Assembly: GCF_042453785.1 (NCBI RefSeq)
Contig: NC_091670.1
Location: 37,335,501-37,399,500 of the forward strand
Reading direction: 5' to 3'
Origin: Malus domestica
Lineage: Eukaryota; Streptophyta; Magnoliopsida; Rosales; Rosaceae
Length of the DNA: 64,000 bases
The notes under the pieces were generated by a model. That model worked only from the letters and a program-made list of their open reading frames with translations, was not told the origin of the DNA and did not search any database. Of the stretch, positions 34,101 through 46,352 are shown in pieces. The translations under genes and the position numbers were made by a program. The stretch's first letter is position 1. Each line of letters starts with the position of its first letter.

Positions 34101-34469
34101 CCAACTGATTGGTCCTCTTATTTTGGCTTAAATCTAATTAGGCTTCTTCCTTGTGGAAGTTTAAATGATTTAAAATCTATAGTTTAGTAAAACAACTTCA
34201 AATACCCGTAACTATACCGTTATAATCCGGACTTGCAAACGACTTTCACCTATACATTTGTGGTTTCAAGATCTATTCGAAAATATAAATTGTGACATCC
34301 AAAGGTCTACAGATTTTAAATAATTAATTTCTAAACTTCAAACTTCGTAACTAGTTTAATTAAAATCTAAATTCAAAAAAATTAAAATAAATTCTCGAGA
34401 AATAATATAAAATCTCAATAATACAAATACGTAGATTATAACAATAAAATTTAGGAAAGGGATTTCACA
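31173..34469 (-). mobile_element. Candidate 3.3-kb solo LTR (minus orientation)
   Basis: Read on the minus strand, the block begins TGTGAAATCCCTTTCC at 34469 and ends GGATCAAGGCATGACA at 31173, giving the TG...CA ends of an LTR. The outside 5-mers are CCTTT and CATTT, one mismatch apart, as expected for an old 5-bp duplication. There is no gag, protease, reverse transcriptase or integrase inside and no second LTR in the window. The short frames at 31627, 33207 and 33380 lack domains. A minisatellite lies within. It could instead be a LARD fragment. Confidence 0.55.
32330..32745. repeat. Minisatellite with (a/g)cggattaaccaagc core
   Basis: About nine copies of a core close to cccaacgcggattaaccaag, spaced roughly 40-60 bp, alternate with short linkers (gtgacc/gtcac, gatcac). 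A higher-order unit of about 210-240 bp also seems repeated: 32370-32535 resembles 32580-32745. Confidence 0.85.
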
Positions 34470-34554
34470 CATTTCCTAAATTTTTACCGTATACTGGCTT
34501 GTATTGTGTTTCTTAGTCAACGTTGTTCATCTTAGTTAACCCTTTTTTTATGAG

Positions 34555-34690
34555 TTTTTTAGTTAAAATGGTCTTTGAGATTGACATAACTTCTCCCTTG
34601 GTTTTTAGGATTTGAAATCGATAGAAGTTGTTCCTAAGTTTGTTTACCATCAATTATTTTGTTCATTCTGTGAAAAATTCTGTTAAATAA
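34555..34690. repeat. Half-copy of foldback repeat family
   Basis: ttttagttaaaatggtcttt and the following segment match one arm of the element at 55533-55950 (agtcaaaatggtcc, aatcaatagaagtggtc, ccatcattattttggtcatt). The second arm is absent. Confidence 0.5.
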
Positions 34691-35061
34691 GGACTAAACA
34701 ATGAGTAAAAAATTGAGAATATTTTTGTCATTTTATTCTTATTTAACGGAGGTTATGAAATGAAATGATTTGCATTATAGCAGTTTCACAACTTACAAAG
34801 TATCAAACACAGGACCTCCCGTTATTTTCTTTAGGAAACTGTTGTCTGCACTTTTCCACTGGACCACGATTTTACAAAATGGGCTTTGATGGCTTAAAAA
34901 AACGTGGGCTTTGATGAGGGTTAGGTAGTGGTGAGTATAGCCCAATCGGATAGCTTTATCAAATCCACTCTGTGTGGGCGCATGACCGTTGTCTGATGAG
35001 ACTCTGAGACCGTAGAGAATCGACGAAGCAGAACCAAGGGAGAAGAAAGGAGAAGAAGAAA

Positions 35062-35331
35062 ATGGGGGCAATAACGGCCTCAGTGATTGCGATAGTGGGA
35101 GTGGTTCTCGGTTGGATCGCCATCGAGATTGCCTGCAAACCTTGCCTCGAACAGGGCCGCCAAGCCATCGATCGCAGTCTCAATCCCGACTACGATCCCG
35201 ACGACGACGTCAGCGCTCCTCTCAACCCTCCCGCCGTCAACACCACCGCCGTGGTTCTCGAGGCGGAGGATCCCAAAAGCGCCGCTGCCATCGCAGCTTC
35301 TTCTCATTCCGATGCCATCAAGGCCGTCTGA
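35062..35331 (+). CDS. OEP7: Chloroplast outer envelope membrane protein, OEP7 type
   Basis: Small intronless gene for 89 residues; ATG at 35062 in good context (gaaaATGGG) after a GAAG-rich leader. Residues about 4-24 form one hydrophobic segment (ITASVIAIVGVVLGWIAIEI), followed by a basic/polar stretch (KPCLEQGRQAIDRS) and an acidic DPDDD motif. This is the layout of OEP7/OEP6.7 proteins, signal-anchored in the plastid outer envelope without a cleavable transit peptide. The positive residues after the anchor are the known plastid-targeting determinant of that family. The Ala/Val-rich tail is longer than in Arabidopsis OEP7 (about 64 residues). Exact cellular role is unclear. Confidence 0.8.
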   Translation: MGAITASVIAIVGVVLGWIAIEIACKPCLEQGRQAIDRSLNPDYDPDDDVSAPLNPPAVNTTAVVLEAEDPKSAAAIAASSHSDAIKAV

Positions 35332-35830
35332 TCGGCTTCCTTTTCCTTTTCCCATCATACAATTACATTGTTGCTTTCAATTTTTATTTTGTATTTTATT
35401 ATTATTTATTATTTTGGTTAAAATTAAATTAGAGGAAAATCAATGTAATTGTCTAATTTTGTATGAAATGGAATTACAATGAGAAATGTGGTTTTTTTTT
35501 TTTTTTTTTTTTTTTTTTATCTTCGGACTTCAAATTCTGAAATATAATTCAATTGTCTTTTATGCCCTCCGTCAGTGGGACCAGTCTTTAAGCAAAGATC
35601 AATTCGCAAGGCTATATTAGACCGTGGATATTTATCAACACAACAATCAAACTTTATTCCATTAAGTAAAAACGGTTGCATGAATTGTGATTGTTTAAAT
35701 CCGAGTAAGGATTCGGGGTCACACATCGTTAAATTTGAAATCGATGGTCCATAACCATGTAGTTCCTTGTCACATTGTTGTATAAACCGATACAACCAGA
35801 AGCTGATTTTCGTCAACTTGACATTCAAGT
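35332..35830. other. 3' flank of OEP7-type gene, long T run
   Basis: A T homopolymer of about 27 bases lies at 35492-35518. The minus-strand frame at 35517-35861 has no known domain. Confidence 0.5.
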
Positions 35831-36105
35831 ACCGTTTGGTACGTGGGACGGGATAAAACAAAATAGGACGTGACGTTCCGTTTCACGTTTAGTGCACCTA
35901 AAACGGGTGGAACATGTTATTTCACGAGACGAATTTTTTGTGAATTTTCATTCCACCTCAACCCCCTGAAACGACTCGTTCCACATCTATGGAACACAAA
36001 ATTATAACATCTCCGTCTCCTTCCTTGTTTCCATCTGAGGGCATATTTGCTCCCTTTCCGTTCCGTTCCACCCCGTCCCATTTCATTTCGTTCTGTCCCG
36101 TCTTT
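35831..36105. mobile_element. Diverged copy of the GGGTGCGTTTGG Harbinger-type MITE
   Basis: Starts accgtttggtacgtgggacg and shares the body of the 45548 and 45936 elements (cgttccgt, gggtggaac, cattccacct, tggaacacaaa) and the right-hand ccgttccgttcca/ccgtcccat series. The right terminus is lost, so it is an older decayed copy. Confidence 0.6.
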
Positions 36106-36613
36106 GGGAAGCTCATGGTGCAATGAAAATTCTACAAAAGATTTTTGGTTGAAAATTGAAATTCACAAAACCAAGTAAAAACAGAGCGAAAAATGCGATT
36201 GTTGAAAGGGAAAGGTGTGCCAAAGGACGCGTTTGTCGCACATACAACAACACTCGAACAGAGAAGAAACGAAACTACCAGGCGTGTCAAGATATTCTTC
36301 TTCTTTTCTTTGTTACATATTACCCTATTTCATAAGAACAAGGAAAAAATCCGCAGTTCATTCACGCAGTCGACTCTTTTCGCAGGAATACAGATCTGAA
36401 AACGGAGACTAAACATTCTTTACAATCAAGTATCGACCGCCAACAAATAATTAAGAGAAAAAGATAAAAACTACAAGTCGCTGTACATGAATCAGACGGG
36501 ACTGGACCGTACCATCCTGCGTCTTCCCTCCCGAACCCGAAGGGAAGACGGAAGAAGTCTTTCCCGTGTCATTTACAGAGGAGAAAACTTCAAAATCTGC
36601 TGGGTTTCCTTTA

Positions 36614-39600
36614 TTATGCTAGGTAGTTGTAAATTTGAGGGTTGTTCTTGTCCCGTTCTAGGTACTCCCGGTCAATCAGGCTTTCAATCCTTTTCTTCAA
36701 ATCTGCCGGCTTTATCGGAAATTTAAGCTGCTCACCAGAACAAACACCAGCACCACACAATTTCCCTCAATATTTTTCCTTACTCATTCCTTATTTCCAG
36801 GCCCGTACATGCTGATTTATATAACTGAATGGATTTGAATGAAAAAAATCAAATGACTTTTTACTTACCTGTTGGAACAGTTCTGTTATCAGAAGAGTGT
36901 GACTCAGCACCTTCCTAGTTTTCATTATCCGAACAATAGCAGCATCAACCTGCAATGCACCAGGTAACACAAAATTTTCAATCTAAAAGATAACAGTCAT
37001 TGGGGTGCGACCAGCACGCGAAATAGGGAAAAATCTGGAACACAAAGAAAGGTTGACCTGATATTGGCGGTCTTGGAATACTCTTTCAGTGGTGCTCGTG
37101 TTCTCCTCCACTGTTTCCTTCATTTGGATCGCATTCACCTGCATCCATCAAAATAATGTAAGTAAAATCATGGGAGTGATCAAAATAAGGTCACCCTGCA
37201 GTGAACCTAAGTGGTTTTTAAAGCACAGGAGAAAACTGAGAGGACAATACTTTCATATAGACAGATTTACTTTTATAACTTCTCAGATTTAGACGTGTTC
37301 TCTGCATATGCAGCTTGGGACCTTTTTGATAACCATTTTTCATTTGTGCTAATGGACATTCAAATCAAATTTACCTTTATGCGGTACAGAGGAGCAATGA
37401 AAGTGTCATTGAACGTAAATGTATCACCATCATCAACGTCTCTCCCTTTGGGAAACTATAGCACAAATTAGAAAAAGGAAAAAGACAAAAAGTAAGGGAT
37501 ATGACCCAACATTTCCAATTATGTTACGGACAGAAATTTTGCATATGAATCTGGATATTCATCCAAGCACCCACCTTTTGTAGGACACGAACTTTTCCAC
37601 ATGCAAGGGACTGCAGAGTTCTTCTCAGTTCCTTGTCCTCAATGTCAGTTGAATCCTTAATGTCTTCAAGGCTTAGCTTCTCAGCGTCATTAAACAGCAT
37701 CAAGACAACAGTCTGGCAAACCAAACGATTATAGTTCAATCACTTACACAAGTAGAATTTAAAGAATTCTACTGGATAACAAAGAATTCATGCCAGAAAA
37801 CAGAAGCATAATGGCCTAGAAGTGACCAACCTGAAACAGAGAAACTGCAAGCTCCTTTTTGCCTTTAGGAAAATCTGCTTTCAAGACACAGTGACCTAAT
37901 GAATTTTGCCACATTAAACGCCTACCACTGTACTTGCTTAGGTAAAACTCCTTGAAGATATCCTGTTGGACAATGAAAAATGAGAGTCAGAAGATTTACT
38001 AAGCACAATAACCTCGCCAGTAATGAAAGCATCTGTTAAGTAGCATGTATACCTGGTATACATTCAATTCATGAGGAAGTCTAACATCCATGGGAGGATA
38101 CGTTGGCCAGTACCTGTACCAAAGCACCACTTAGAACTCCTAGCAGATATGGAGAAAATAAATAATGTAAGAAAAATAAAAGTAAGGTTATAAGTTAAGT
38201 TCTTCGCAATAGGTTCCATATGTTCTCTCACTAAAATGTATATTCTTAATAATAAGGTCTATGCACAAACTAATACGTTTAAATAAATATAGTATAAATC
38301 TTGTTTGACAGAACGCAATGAGGAAGAATTAGCTGGATATGACATATAAATCAAATTCACCAAACTTTATAAACAGTTTTAAAGTAGATCCAACTATTAT
38401 AGGAAGTAACAAAATACTTTGAAGCATACCCAGTTGTAAGGACATGAACACTCATCTCAATCCCTGATGGGAGTTTTGTCCTGGCCTGGGATGATTGTCT
38501 GAAGGACTCGTTTATCTCTTTTGAGAGTTCAATATCCTGAAAAGATGTACATGCAATGAAAGAATTTAATACCCTTACATATATCTCTGGCCACATGTGA
38601 ATCACAAATCCATTCCTATATAAAGTAAATATGATTTTGAGAACTGAAGAAAGTAGATGATACATAAAGTGCTTATGAATCCCAAACTAACTACAAGAGC
38701 TCATATACAAATGGACTTTGTTGACCTCAGCCCAGTGCTATAATATTTACTTTTCCCCTGTTGCCCACCAAAGAAAAGAAAAAAAACTACAACCCATAAC
38801 ATGAGGAACTCAACTATATAGAAAGTTCCTTTCCGTTTGTTTTACCATCAATAAATATGGATTTCTTGGAGGGGGGGCTTAGCCTCACAATGGGCTAGCA
38901 ATAAAGTAAAACATTCAGAATGAGAATCCAATTGTTCCTTCATTTCAACTACCCTTTCCTCCTATGATGCATACCAAACAACACGAGAGAAGAACACACT
39001 CCTCGGGGGGTGCTTAGCCTCGCAAAGGGCTAGCAATAAAGTACAACATTCAGAATGAGAATCCAATTGTTCCTTCATTTCGACTACCCTTTCCTCCTAT
39101 GATGCATACCAAACAACACGAGAGAAGAACACTCCTCCGCTGGGCGGGGGGGGGGGGGGGGGGGGTGCTTAGCCTCACAATGGGCTAGCAATAAAGTAAA
39201 ACATTCAGAATGAGAATCCAATTGTTCCTTCATTTCGACTACCCTTTCCTCCTATGATGCATGATGCATACCAAACAACATGACAGAACACACTCCTCTT
39301 CATCGTTCCTACTTTTCATTCCTTTCGCAACATACCCTAATCCATCCTCCCTAGTTTCCTTCCCAAGTACTAATCATAGTGTTACACGAGCAAAATGGTT
39401 CACTTAAACCCCCTGATGTGGTAACGCATATTGTGATCAACTAATGGCTATCAATGGGCTAGCAATAAAGTAAAACATTCAGAATGAGAATCCAATTGTT
39501 CCTTCATTTCGACTACCCTTTCCTCCCATGATGCATGATGCATACCAAACAACATGACAGAACACACTCCTCTCCATCGTTCCTACTTTTCATTCCTTTC

Positions 39601-42600
39601 GCAACATACCCTAATCCATCCTCCCTAGTTTCCTTCCCAAGTACTAATCATAGTGTTACACGAGCAAAATGGTTCACTTAAACCCCCTGATGTGGTAACG
39701 CATATTGTGATCAACTAATGGCTATCACATTTCTTCAAGATACGTGTTTCATGTATCCATGCTTTGCACAGCTAATCAAATCTATAATCTATAACAAAAT
39801 CCAGCAAGAGTACTCGCCAAAAGATAACAGCGAAAAAGTAAAGCCTAGAAAATACGTTAATCATGCTGTCAATTACACGACCTTCCAGAATCCAGCATGT
39901 AACGTGGAGTAGATTAAATTAATACAAGAATTCATTAAACTTAGCAGTTAAACAAGCCTGTTTGAGATCCTTTTCCATATTTTACATCCTACAGAGATAA
40001 GCAACGTTGGGCCTGGAATAAGTTTAAGAACTAATCAACCCAGACAATCTTGACCTCACTTTTTTATGCCTTAAAAATTGCACTCTATAAAAGTTAATCT
40101 GATGCATCTTGTCAATCCAAAGAAAAGTAGATCAGCAAGGACAAATTCTGCCACCTCCAATTTTGGCATGAAATACTGGAGGCAATAATAATTAATCACT
40201 GCAATTAAACATATGACTTAGAAAATATACATACCTTAAACATTCCTTCGAGTTTGTTTGTAAACTGACTGCCACACTCAGTCTTCAGCTGTACAGAGAT
40301 GAAATTTGGTCAGTACAATCAAGTGACAGAGATCTCATTTAAATATAAGTCATAGAAAATCAAAATCCATTATTTACCTTGGAAATCATAGACTTCTCTG
40401 CGTCAATAGAAGCACTCTTTCCCAAAAGTAGCCTTTTTGCAAGATCTTTCTTATAAAATGCTTCAAACACGTCCTTACCCTGGATTAAGAAAAAAAAGAA
40501 CCTTAAATCAGTATCTAGACAGACACAAGCAACAGAGTAACAAGGGTTTGCAAGCATGGATAAGAGAAAACATGTTTACAAGAAATGCTAGTTAACCCAG
40601 GAATCAACTCATTAATTTGGACATTAACACTTCAATCTTACCTGTATAAACCTGAATAAAACCAAGACTTTGTCAAGCATTCCCTCCAATTCCTCTTCAG
40701 AGGTACCCTTATTCCCAGCACGAAGCTTCTCGTCCAAAAACTTTGCTATCAGCTCAGCAGGTCGGTTCTACAATAGGAAAAAATAAACTCTTGATCAAAC
40801 ATGTCTATTTAGATCTATATGAGCAGTGCATTAAACTTGAATTCAAAACACACTGGAAAAAAGTGGGGAAGGGGGGAATGTAAATGGAATTAAACTGGCT
40901 ATATTCAACTGAAAGAAATCTATAGATGGTTATTAAATGTTATAACAAAAACTTATCCAAACTCTTATCATGTATCTAGTATCATTTCTTTGCTAAATTC
41001 TGCCTTTCTTATGTCGCATCACTTGAAAACACGTCAAGATTTCCCGTTGTAATATGAAGGAAAAGAAACACAAGAAAACAAGGCAAAAGTCAATTAGATA
41101 AAAGACTACCTGTCGGAGATTAATTAAATGCTCGAAGGCATCCTTTATGGTGTTGCAGAATACTTCATTCTTGAAAAAGCTTTCTTCCCATATAGTGTCA
41201 AGAGAAGCCTTAAATTCCAAAAGAGAAGCAACCATTTCTTTATCTTTCTCTTCATCCATGATAATGCCCTGCCCTGTCCTCCGGATGTATGAGCTAAGTG
41301 CTTGCCTTAGTGATTCAAGGGCATTGACTCTGGAAAAAAGAGTGTGCATCCTTTGAAGGTCCTCAATGCGATTCCCATCCATCAGCAATGTGAAACCCTA
41401 TAAGAGAAACCATAAGTACCTAAATTCAATACATAGGGGTAGAATTCAAAAACTTAAGGACAGAATAATAAAGTTCATGGCAAGTTAAAAACCTTGTCGA
41501 GAATAGCTGGTATATGGCGATCTAAAAGCTGTTTTTCCGCTGTTGCAACTAATGGCTTTCGTGTACTTGCATCCAGGTAGATTAAACATCTTTCATGTTC
41601 TTCATGCAACCTTGTCTGCAACATATTATCCAAATATCTCCAATGGTAGGCATAAGTCATCATAGTGACAAAGAGACAAGCTAGATAGGTGCAAAGTAAT
41701 TGGAACAAGTCATTATGTTCAAAAAATACAGATGAAAAGAAAAAATTGCTGAAGTAAATAGGCCTCATGAAGACTTGAGAGATGGAGAAAGAAATATGCA
41801 CCTCCACATGCTTCAAGTAATCCGGAACATCTGCTTGCTGCATATATTTCATGCCTTCAGCAGCATAGAATTCAGAAGTACACTCAAGAAATGGCTTCTC
41901 AAAGCTTTCTGAGTAGATTCCTAAAGCTGTAAACATCTTCAAAAGATGGTTAAGCAGAGTCCTAGCCACTGCTTCACCTAATCTGGAAAACCAAGACCAC
42001 AACATTGTAGATTTTACTAGTTGCAAAAGCAAACCCAACAAATTAATAAAGATTCTTGTACTATGTTAATCAATCAACATTCAAATCTTAGGTTTTAATT
42101 AACACCTGGCCACTAAGCTTTTTACTTTAAGGTGCAAGTGCTCTATGGCACACCACATATCCTATTATTACTCATCGCCTACCCATAAATAAGACAAAAA
42201 TTTGGTGCTTAAAATGTCTACCCTCACAGACCCAACATCACGGAAGAAAAGGTTATATAAAATTATCATATTATTGTACACAAAGTCAGTTTCTAGGTAA
42301 GATGATGAAAGGCACAATCTTGGCTATATATAATGAACTTCAATATGCGAAGTTTCCTTGTGAAACAAGAAGATCCAAACGCCTACAACGTATAACATAT
42401 GCCTACAAACATTCATCCATCAAAACCTCACTTAATTGACCCCCAATCCAACCATACAGCCTAAAACCCTCACTCACCTTCTAGAAATAGAAGAAATCTG
42501 GGAAGTAAGGACTTAAAATTTATGGTCTTGAAAGTTTACGATCATTTTTTGGACCTGCTTTTTTACAAACCAACCCACCACGAAAGTTATCTAATCTGTC

Positions 42601-44731
42601 CTACAACCTACCATTCATTGAAATTGGCGGAACATAACTTACCTTTCTTTCTCGATCATTCTTAAAAGGCCGGTGACAGTTTTGTGCTCAACTTCTGGAG
42701 ACAGAGAAAGGTGTTTGCGGAAAAGCTGCAATCCCATGTCCCACAACGAACGCACATTTGGAGTTTGTTTCACGTATGTCCTATCAAGATATAAAGCTAT
42801 ACCACGAATCATTAACATCTGGTCACAAAGGTCCTGCCAGCATCTCTCAACAAGTGATAAAAAAACCACTAAATCTGGGCTTTGGCCAACCAAAGATTGC
42901 AGCGCTGCAGCTATGTGCCTTTCACACTCCTTCTCAATTCGTTGATAAAGACTTCCTCCCATCTTGTGCAGGCAGAGATCATTAACAGCCTGAGGAGAAC
43001 ATGTTTTGCTTTCTGTTAACCCTAGTGCATGGAAAATTCATACTGTAAAACAAAGATAAATGTGGTTGTTCTACCTGATAAAGCTTCTCCAAGTCACAAG
43101 AATCAGGTTTCTTTAAGAATATAGCAGAAATAGCTGATTTCAGCTTTGCCCATGTTTCCTCTTCAAAATTCGTGGGTAACGTGGGTTTAGCTTCATTGAG
43201 ACAAGCAAAATGAGCATGTAATTAGTCAGTAACCTTTTTCAAAATGCAGTCAACTTGCAAAGCAAAATGAGCATGTATTGGTGAGTAACTCTCTATCTTC
43301 ATGTTTAAGTGTAGGCATGTCTATGAGTTTGTGTGTGCAGAAGCCAGTACAAGAACTTGCTGCTATGAAACCAGCAAACCAGCCCAAATACCAGCAGTCT
43401 GGAACTTATGTCATGTCAAGTAGAAACACTGTACATTTGCGAAGTTAACAAGTATTGTGTACTGCAAAATCCACTCTTAACTAGAATTGCAGAAAAAGCT
43501 TAAACTCTAGTCCAAACCCAATCATGCTAGGAAGAACATTACCCTATGTTTGAATGAGGGATGTCAAAAGTACCAAGGAACTTTAAACTCAATTGTGAAT
43601 AATATACTACAAGGACACTACAATAAAAAGGTCGTACCCGGTGCACAAGGCTCCCGCTTTACGCAGGGTCTGGGAGAGGTGAATGTCGGCTAGCCTTACC
43701 CCATTTATGGAAAGGCTGCTCCCAAGTCTCGAACCCGAGACCTACCGCTCATGGGCGAAGGCACTTACTATCGCACCAAATGCGACCTAAACAGAGAGCA
43801 TCTAGGAAAGCAATGACGAAACCTAATTATGACTACTATAAACAGAATTGGAACTTCCATAGTTCAATGACTGACCAGAAAGTGGACAAGGGAGTTCTTG
43901 CCATCAAAATCAGCTAGCCAATCACAGTAACCGCAGACTAAACAATTTCATCAGAAGCATGTAAATTGCATGGGACACGCACGAGATTCGAGCACCAATG
44001 TCAAACTAAATTTGCAGAAGTACTAGCATGGAAAGAAAATTAAGGGCAAATACACATTCAAAAACATAAAAGAGTTTCTTGATTCGCGCCTTGCAAATGA
44101 TACAGGTTGAAATTTTGCATAAAACCCACATGAAACTGAAGTATCCAAGTTAAACCCCACCTCTCAATTCCAACTAATTTCACAAATTGCAGACCATCAA
44201 ACCCAAAACCTAATTTGAGAAATTGCCCTAGTCCTCAAACCCCAAAGCAAAATCAATGATCCTATCCAATACTACAAAACCTAGAAATGACTATCTGAAC
44301 CCAGTATATCAAAATTAGCCCCAAAATACGACACCGTATCAGGATCGAGAAGGCGTACCTTTGACGAGCTTGATGACAAGCTTCTTGGTAGAGGGCTGAG
44401 GGGGCTGCGCCTTTTTGCGGGACAAATTGGCGGCGATGCCTCGGGGAGAGGGGTCGTCGGGCTTGAGATCTTCGTCGAGGGACATGGAAGAGGGGTCGAA
44501 TACGGCGTCGTTATCGGGATCCTGGGACGGGTGAGTGTGAGGGTGGTGGTGGTGATGGTGGTGGAGGCCATTTTTGCTGGAATCGAGGGAACCGGCCACC
44601 GCCTGCGACTTGGCCTTTTTCATGGGTGGGCCGGCGGAAGAAGGGTTGAGAGAGGAGGACGAGGACGAGGACGAGGTGCCGCTGTGGTTGATCGCTGAGG
44701 AGCGTTTGTTGGGGTGAGACATCAAACTCAT
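36614..44731 (-). CDS. CUL4: Cullin-4 (CUL4), scaffold of CRL4 ubiquitin ligases
   Basis: Seventeen coding exons (plus coordinates, in gene order): 44359-44731, 43075-43190, 42643-42989, 41802-41982, 41493-41615, 41110-41397, 40642-40767, 40378-40479, 40235-40288, 38430-38536, 38053-38113, 37831-37962, 37575-37712, 37375-37455, 37058-37138, 36869-36949, 36614-36727. All introns are GT-AG, phases agree, and the sum is 2,505 nt, 834 residues plus TAA. From exon 2 on, the protein matches Arabidopsis CUL4 almost residue for residue. Cullin repeats bind DDB1 at the N-terminal side; the cullin homology region binds RBX1; and the winged-helix tail ends in the family's YNYLA with the neddylation lysine in IVRIMK. 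CRL4 complexes act in the nucleus in light signalling, DNA repair and ABA responses. Exon 1 encodes a variable extension with eight serines and seven histidines in a row. ATG at 44731 or 44722 could be used; a TTG just upstream is not a start. Confidence 0.97.
38866..39726. repeat. Nested tandem duplications in CUL4 intron 9
   Basis: A block containing gggctagcaataaagta occurs at 38892, 39027, 39182 and 39456. The first two spacings are 135 and 155 bp; the last reflects a larger 274-bp duplication (about 39178-39451 and 39452-39725, nearly identical, both ending in gatcaactaatggctatca). The third unit is preceded by a pure run of 20 G (39146-39165); earlier units have 6-8 G. It lies wholly within the 1.7-kb intron between coding exons 9 and 10. 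Confidence 0.9.
43629..43790 (-). mobile_element. tRNA-derived SINE in CUL4 intron 1
   Basis: On the minus strand it begins aggtcgcatttggtgcgata (A-box-like tggtgcgatagtaag), has a clear B box (gggttcgagac), and continues through a SINE body ending agcgggagccttgtgcac. The type resembles the widely distributed angiosperm Au/TS-like SINEs; I recognise it from recall, not from a search. It is in the same orientation as CUL4. Confidence 0.8.
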
Positions 44732-44879
44732 CAACAGCGCATTGTAAGTGAAAGAGATGAGAGAGAAAGAGAGGAGAGAGAAAGCGAGACGAAGATTTGA
44801 GAAGGCAGCAGCTGAGATAGATAGAGCCCGATACGAGACAGAGATAGAGAGAGAAAGAGAAGAGAGAGAGAGTGTGTGT

Positions 44880-45547
44880 TAATTCTTTTTTTTTCTTTTT
44901 TCTTGCATAAATGACCAAATATCTTTTCGAAAATAATGACTAAGATTTTTTTTATGAGGTTTTATGATTTTTTTTTTGGATAAATGATAACGTTAGATGT
45001 TTATTTTTTTTAACAAAAGATACTATCTATATTTAGGAAATGATACATTAATGGGTTAATTGTTAATTATTAGACGGGAGAGTGATTGTGAGAATTGAAT
45101 TCACATCAAGGTGCATACGCATGATTATTTTTCAAAGCAATTAAGCGTCATCTGCTAATTTACTTTTTTTATTTATCCATAACATTTTGTGTGGTTTATA
45201 CTTTGTTAATGTTGTTGTTTAGATTGTTAATGTTATTAAATTTAATCTTTTGGTTGTAACTATCTAGAATCATAAATTCTGATAAGAAAACGCATATAGT
45301 TATTACGAACGCAATCAAGTGTTTGTTAATGTTTTGAAATTATACCGCATCTTTAAATGTGTGATTGAAATCAAGACTTGAATTTAGAGTCCTTCCGTAC
45401 TCTCCTCACAATGCCAATTTGACATGTTGACTGGTGAGGGGGATGATGAGGGTGAAAGTGTTGGGTGAGACCAAGAGATAAAATTACATTATGTTTAAAG
45501 GTCTTGATTTCTTTTAATGTAGCAAGAAAAATGTTGAACGAGATAAA
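44880..45547. other. CUL4 upstream region, no further gene
   Basis: The region 44735-44880 is an (AGAG)-rich leader for CUL4. Beyond it is AT-rich DNA without a recognised feature. Confidence 0.5.
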
Positions 45548-45820
45548 GGGTGCGTTTGGTACATGGGACGGGACGGGACGGAACGGGACGAGGCGTTCCG
45601 TCCCGCGTTTGGTGCGCCAAAAATGGGTGGAACGGACTGTTCCACGGGACAGATTTTGGGTGTTTTTGCGTTCCACCTCCCCCCTGGAACGGGTTTGTTC
45701 CACGTCTGTGGAACACAATGTTTTACCATTTTAAGACAAATATACCCCATGTCTTTTTCAAAAATTACACATTCGTTCCGTCCCGTCCCGTCTCGTCCTG
45801 TCTGCGTACCAAACGCACCC
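45548..45820. mobile_element. Harbinger-type MITE, copy 1
   Basis: Perfect inverted ends, GGGTGCGTTTGGTAC and GTACCAAACGCACCC, followed inward by GGGAC repeats. AAA flanks both sides (45545-45547, 45821-45823). The body carries cgttccgtcccgcgtttggt and cccctggaacgggtttgttc. Open frames on both strands (Arg/Gly/Thr- or Pro/Val-rich) follow from the repeat and are not genes. Confidence 0.85.
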
Positions 45821-45935
45821 AAAATGATCAAATTTGTTCAATTCAACTGTTAGATTTGTTATATAGAGGAAATTATAGCAGTGCTCCCTCAATTTTAATC
45901 AAATTTGAGTAAAAATCATGATCATTGGTTCCTTA

Positions 45936-46233
45936 GGGTGCGTTTGGTACGTGGGACGGGACGGGACGGAACGGGACGAGGCGTTCCGTCCCGCGTTTGG
46001 TGTGCCAAAAATGGGTGGAACAGGCTGTTCCACGGGACAGATTTTTGGTGTTTTTGCGTTCCACCTCCCCCCTGGAACGGGTTTGTTCCACGTCTGTGGA
46101 ACACAATGTTTTACCATTTTAAGACAAATATACCCCATGTCTTTTTCAAAAATTACACCTTCGTTCCGTCCCGTCCCGTCCCGTCCCGTTCCGTTCCGTT
46201 CCATCCCGTCCCGTCTGCGTACCAAACGCACCC
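45936..46233. mobile_element. Harbinger-type MITE, copy 2
   Basis: Same family as 45548, almost identical, 298 bp, with perfect GGGTGCGTTTGGTAC inverted ends and TTA on both sides (45933-45935 and 46234-46236), the preferred 3-bp target of PIF/Harbinger. It appears to be inserted into an older repeat: the surrounding 45860-45932 and 46237-46310 look like two halves of a foldback element of the type at 46353. Confidence 0.88.
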
Positions 46234-46352
46234 TTAACTTCTTAAAACGTGCAGCTATAGTAATTTTCTTCAATTCAATTAGAATTTCTGTCAAAATGAG
46301 TCACATTTCATGCATATGAGTTGAATCCAGGAGCAAATATGAAAAACCAAAT

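Noticed and set aside
45371..46319. Clusters of overlapping 70-130 codon frames on both strands
   Set aside because: Produced by GGGAC/GTCCC repeats in two Harbinger-type MITEs; the frames recur because the elements are repeats.
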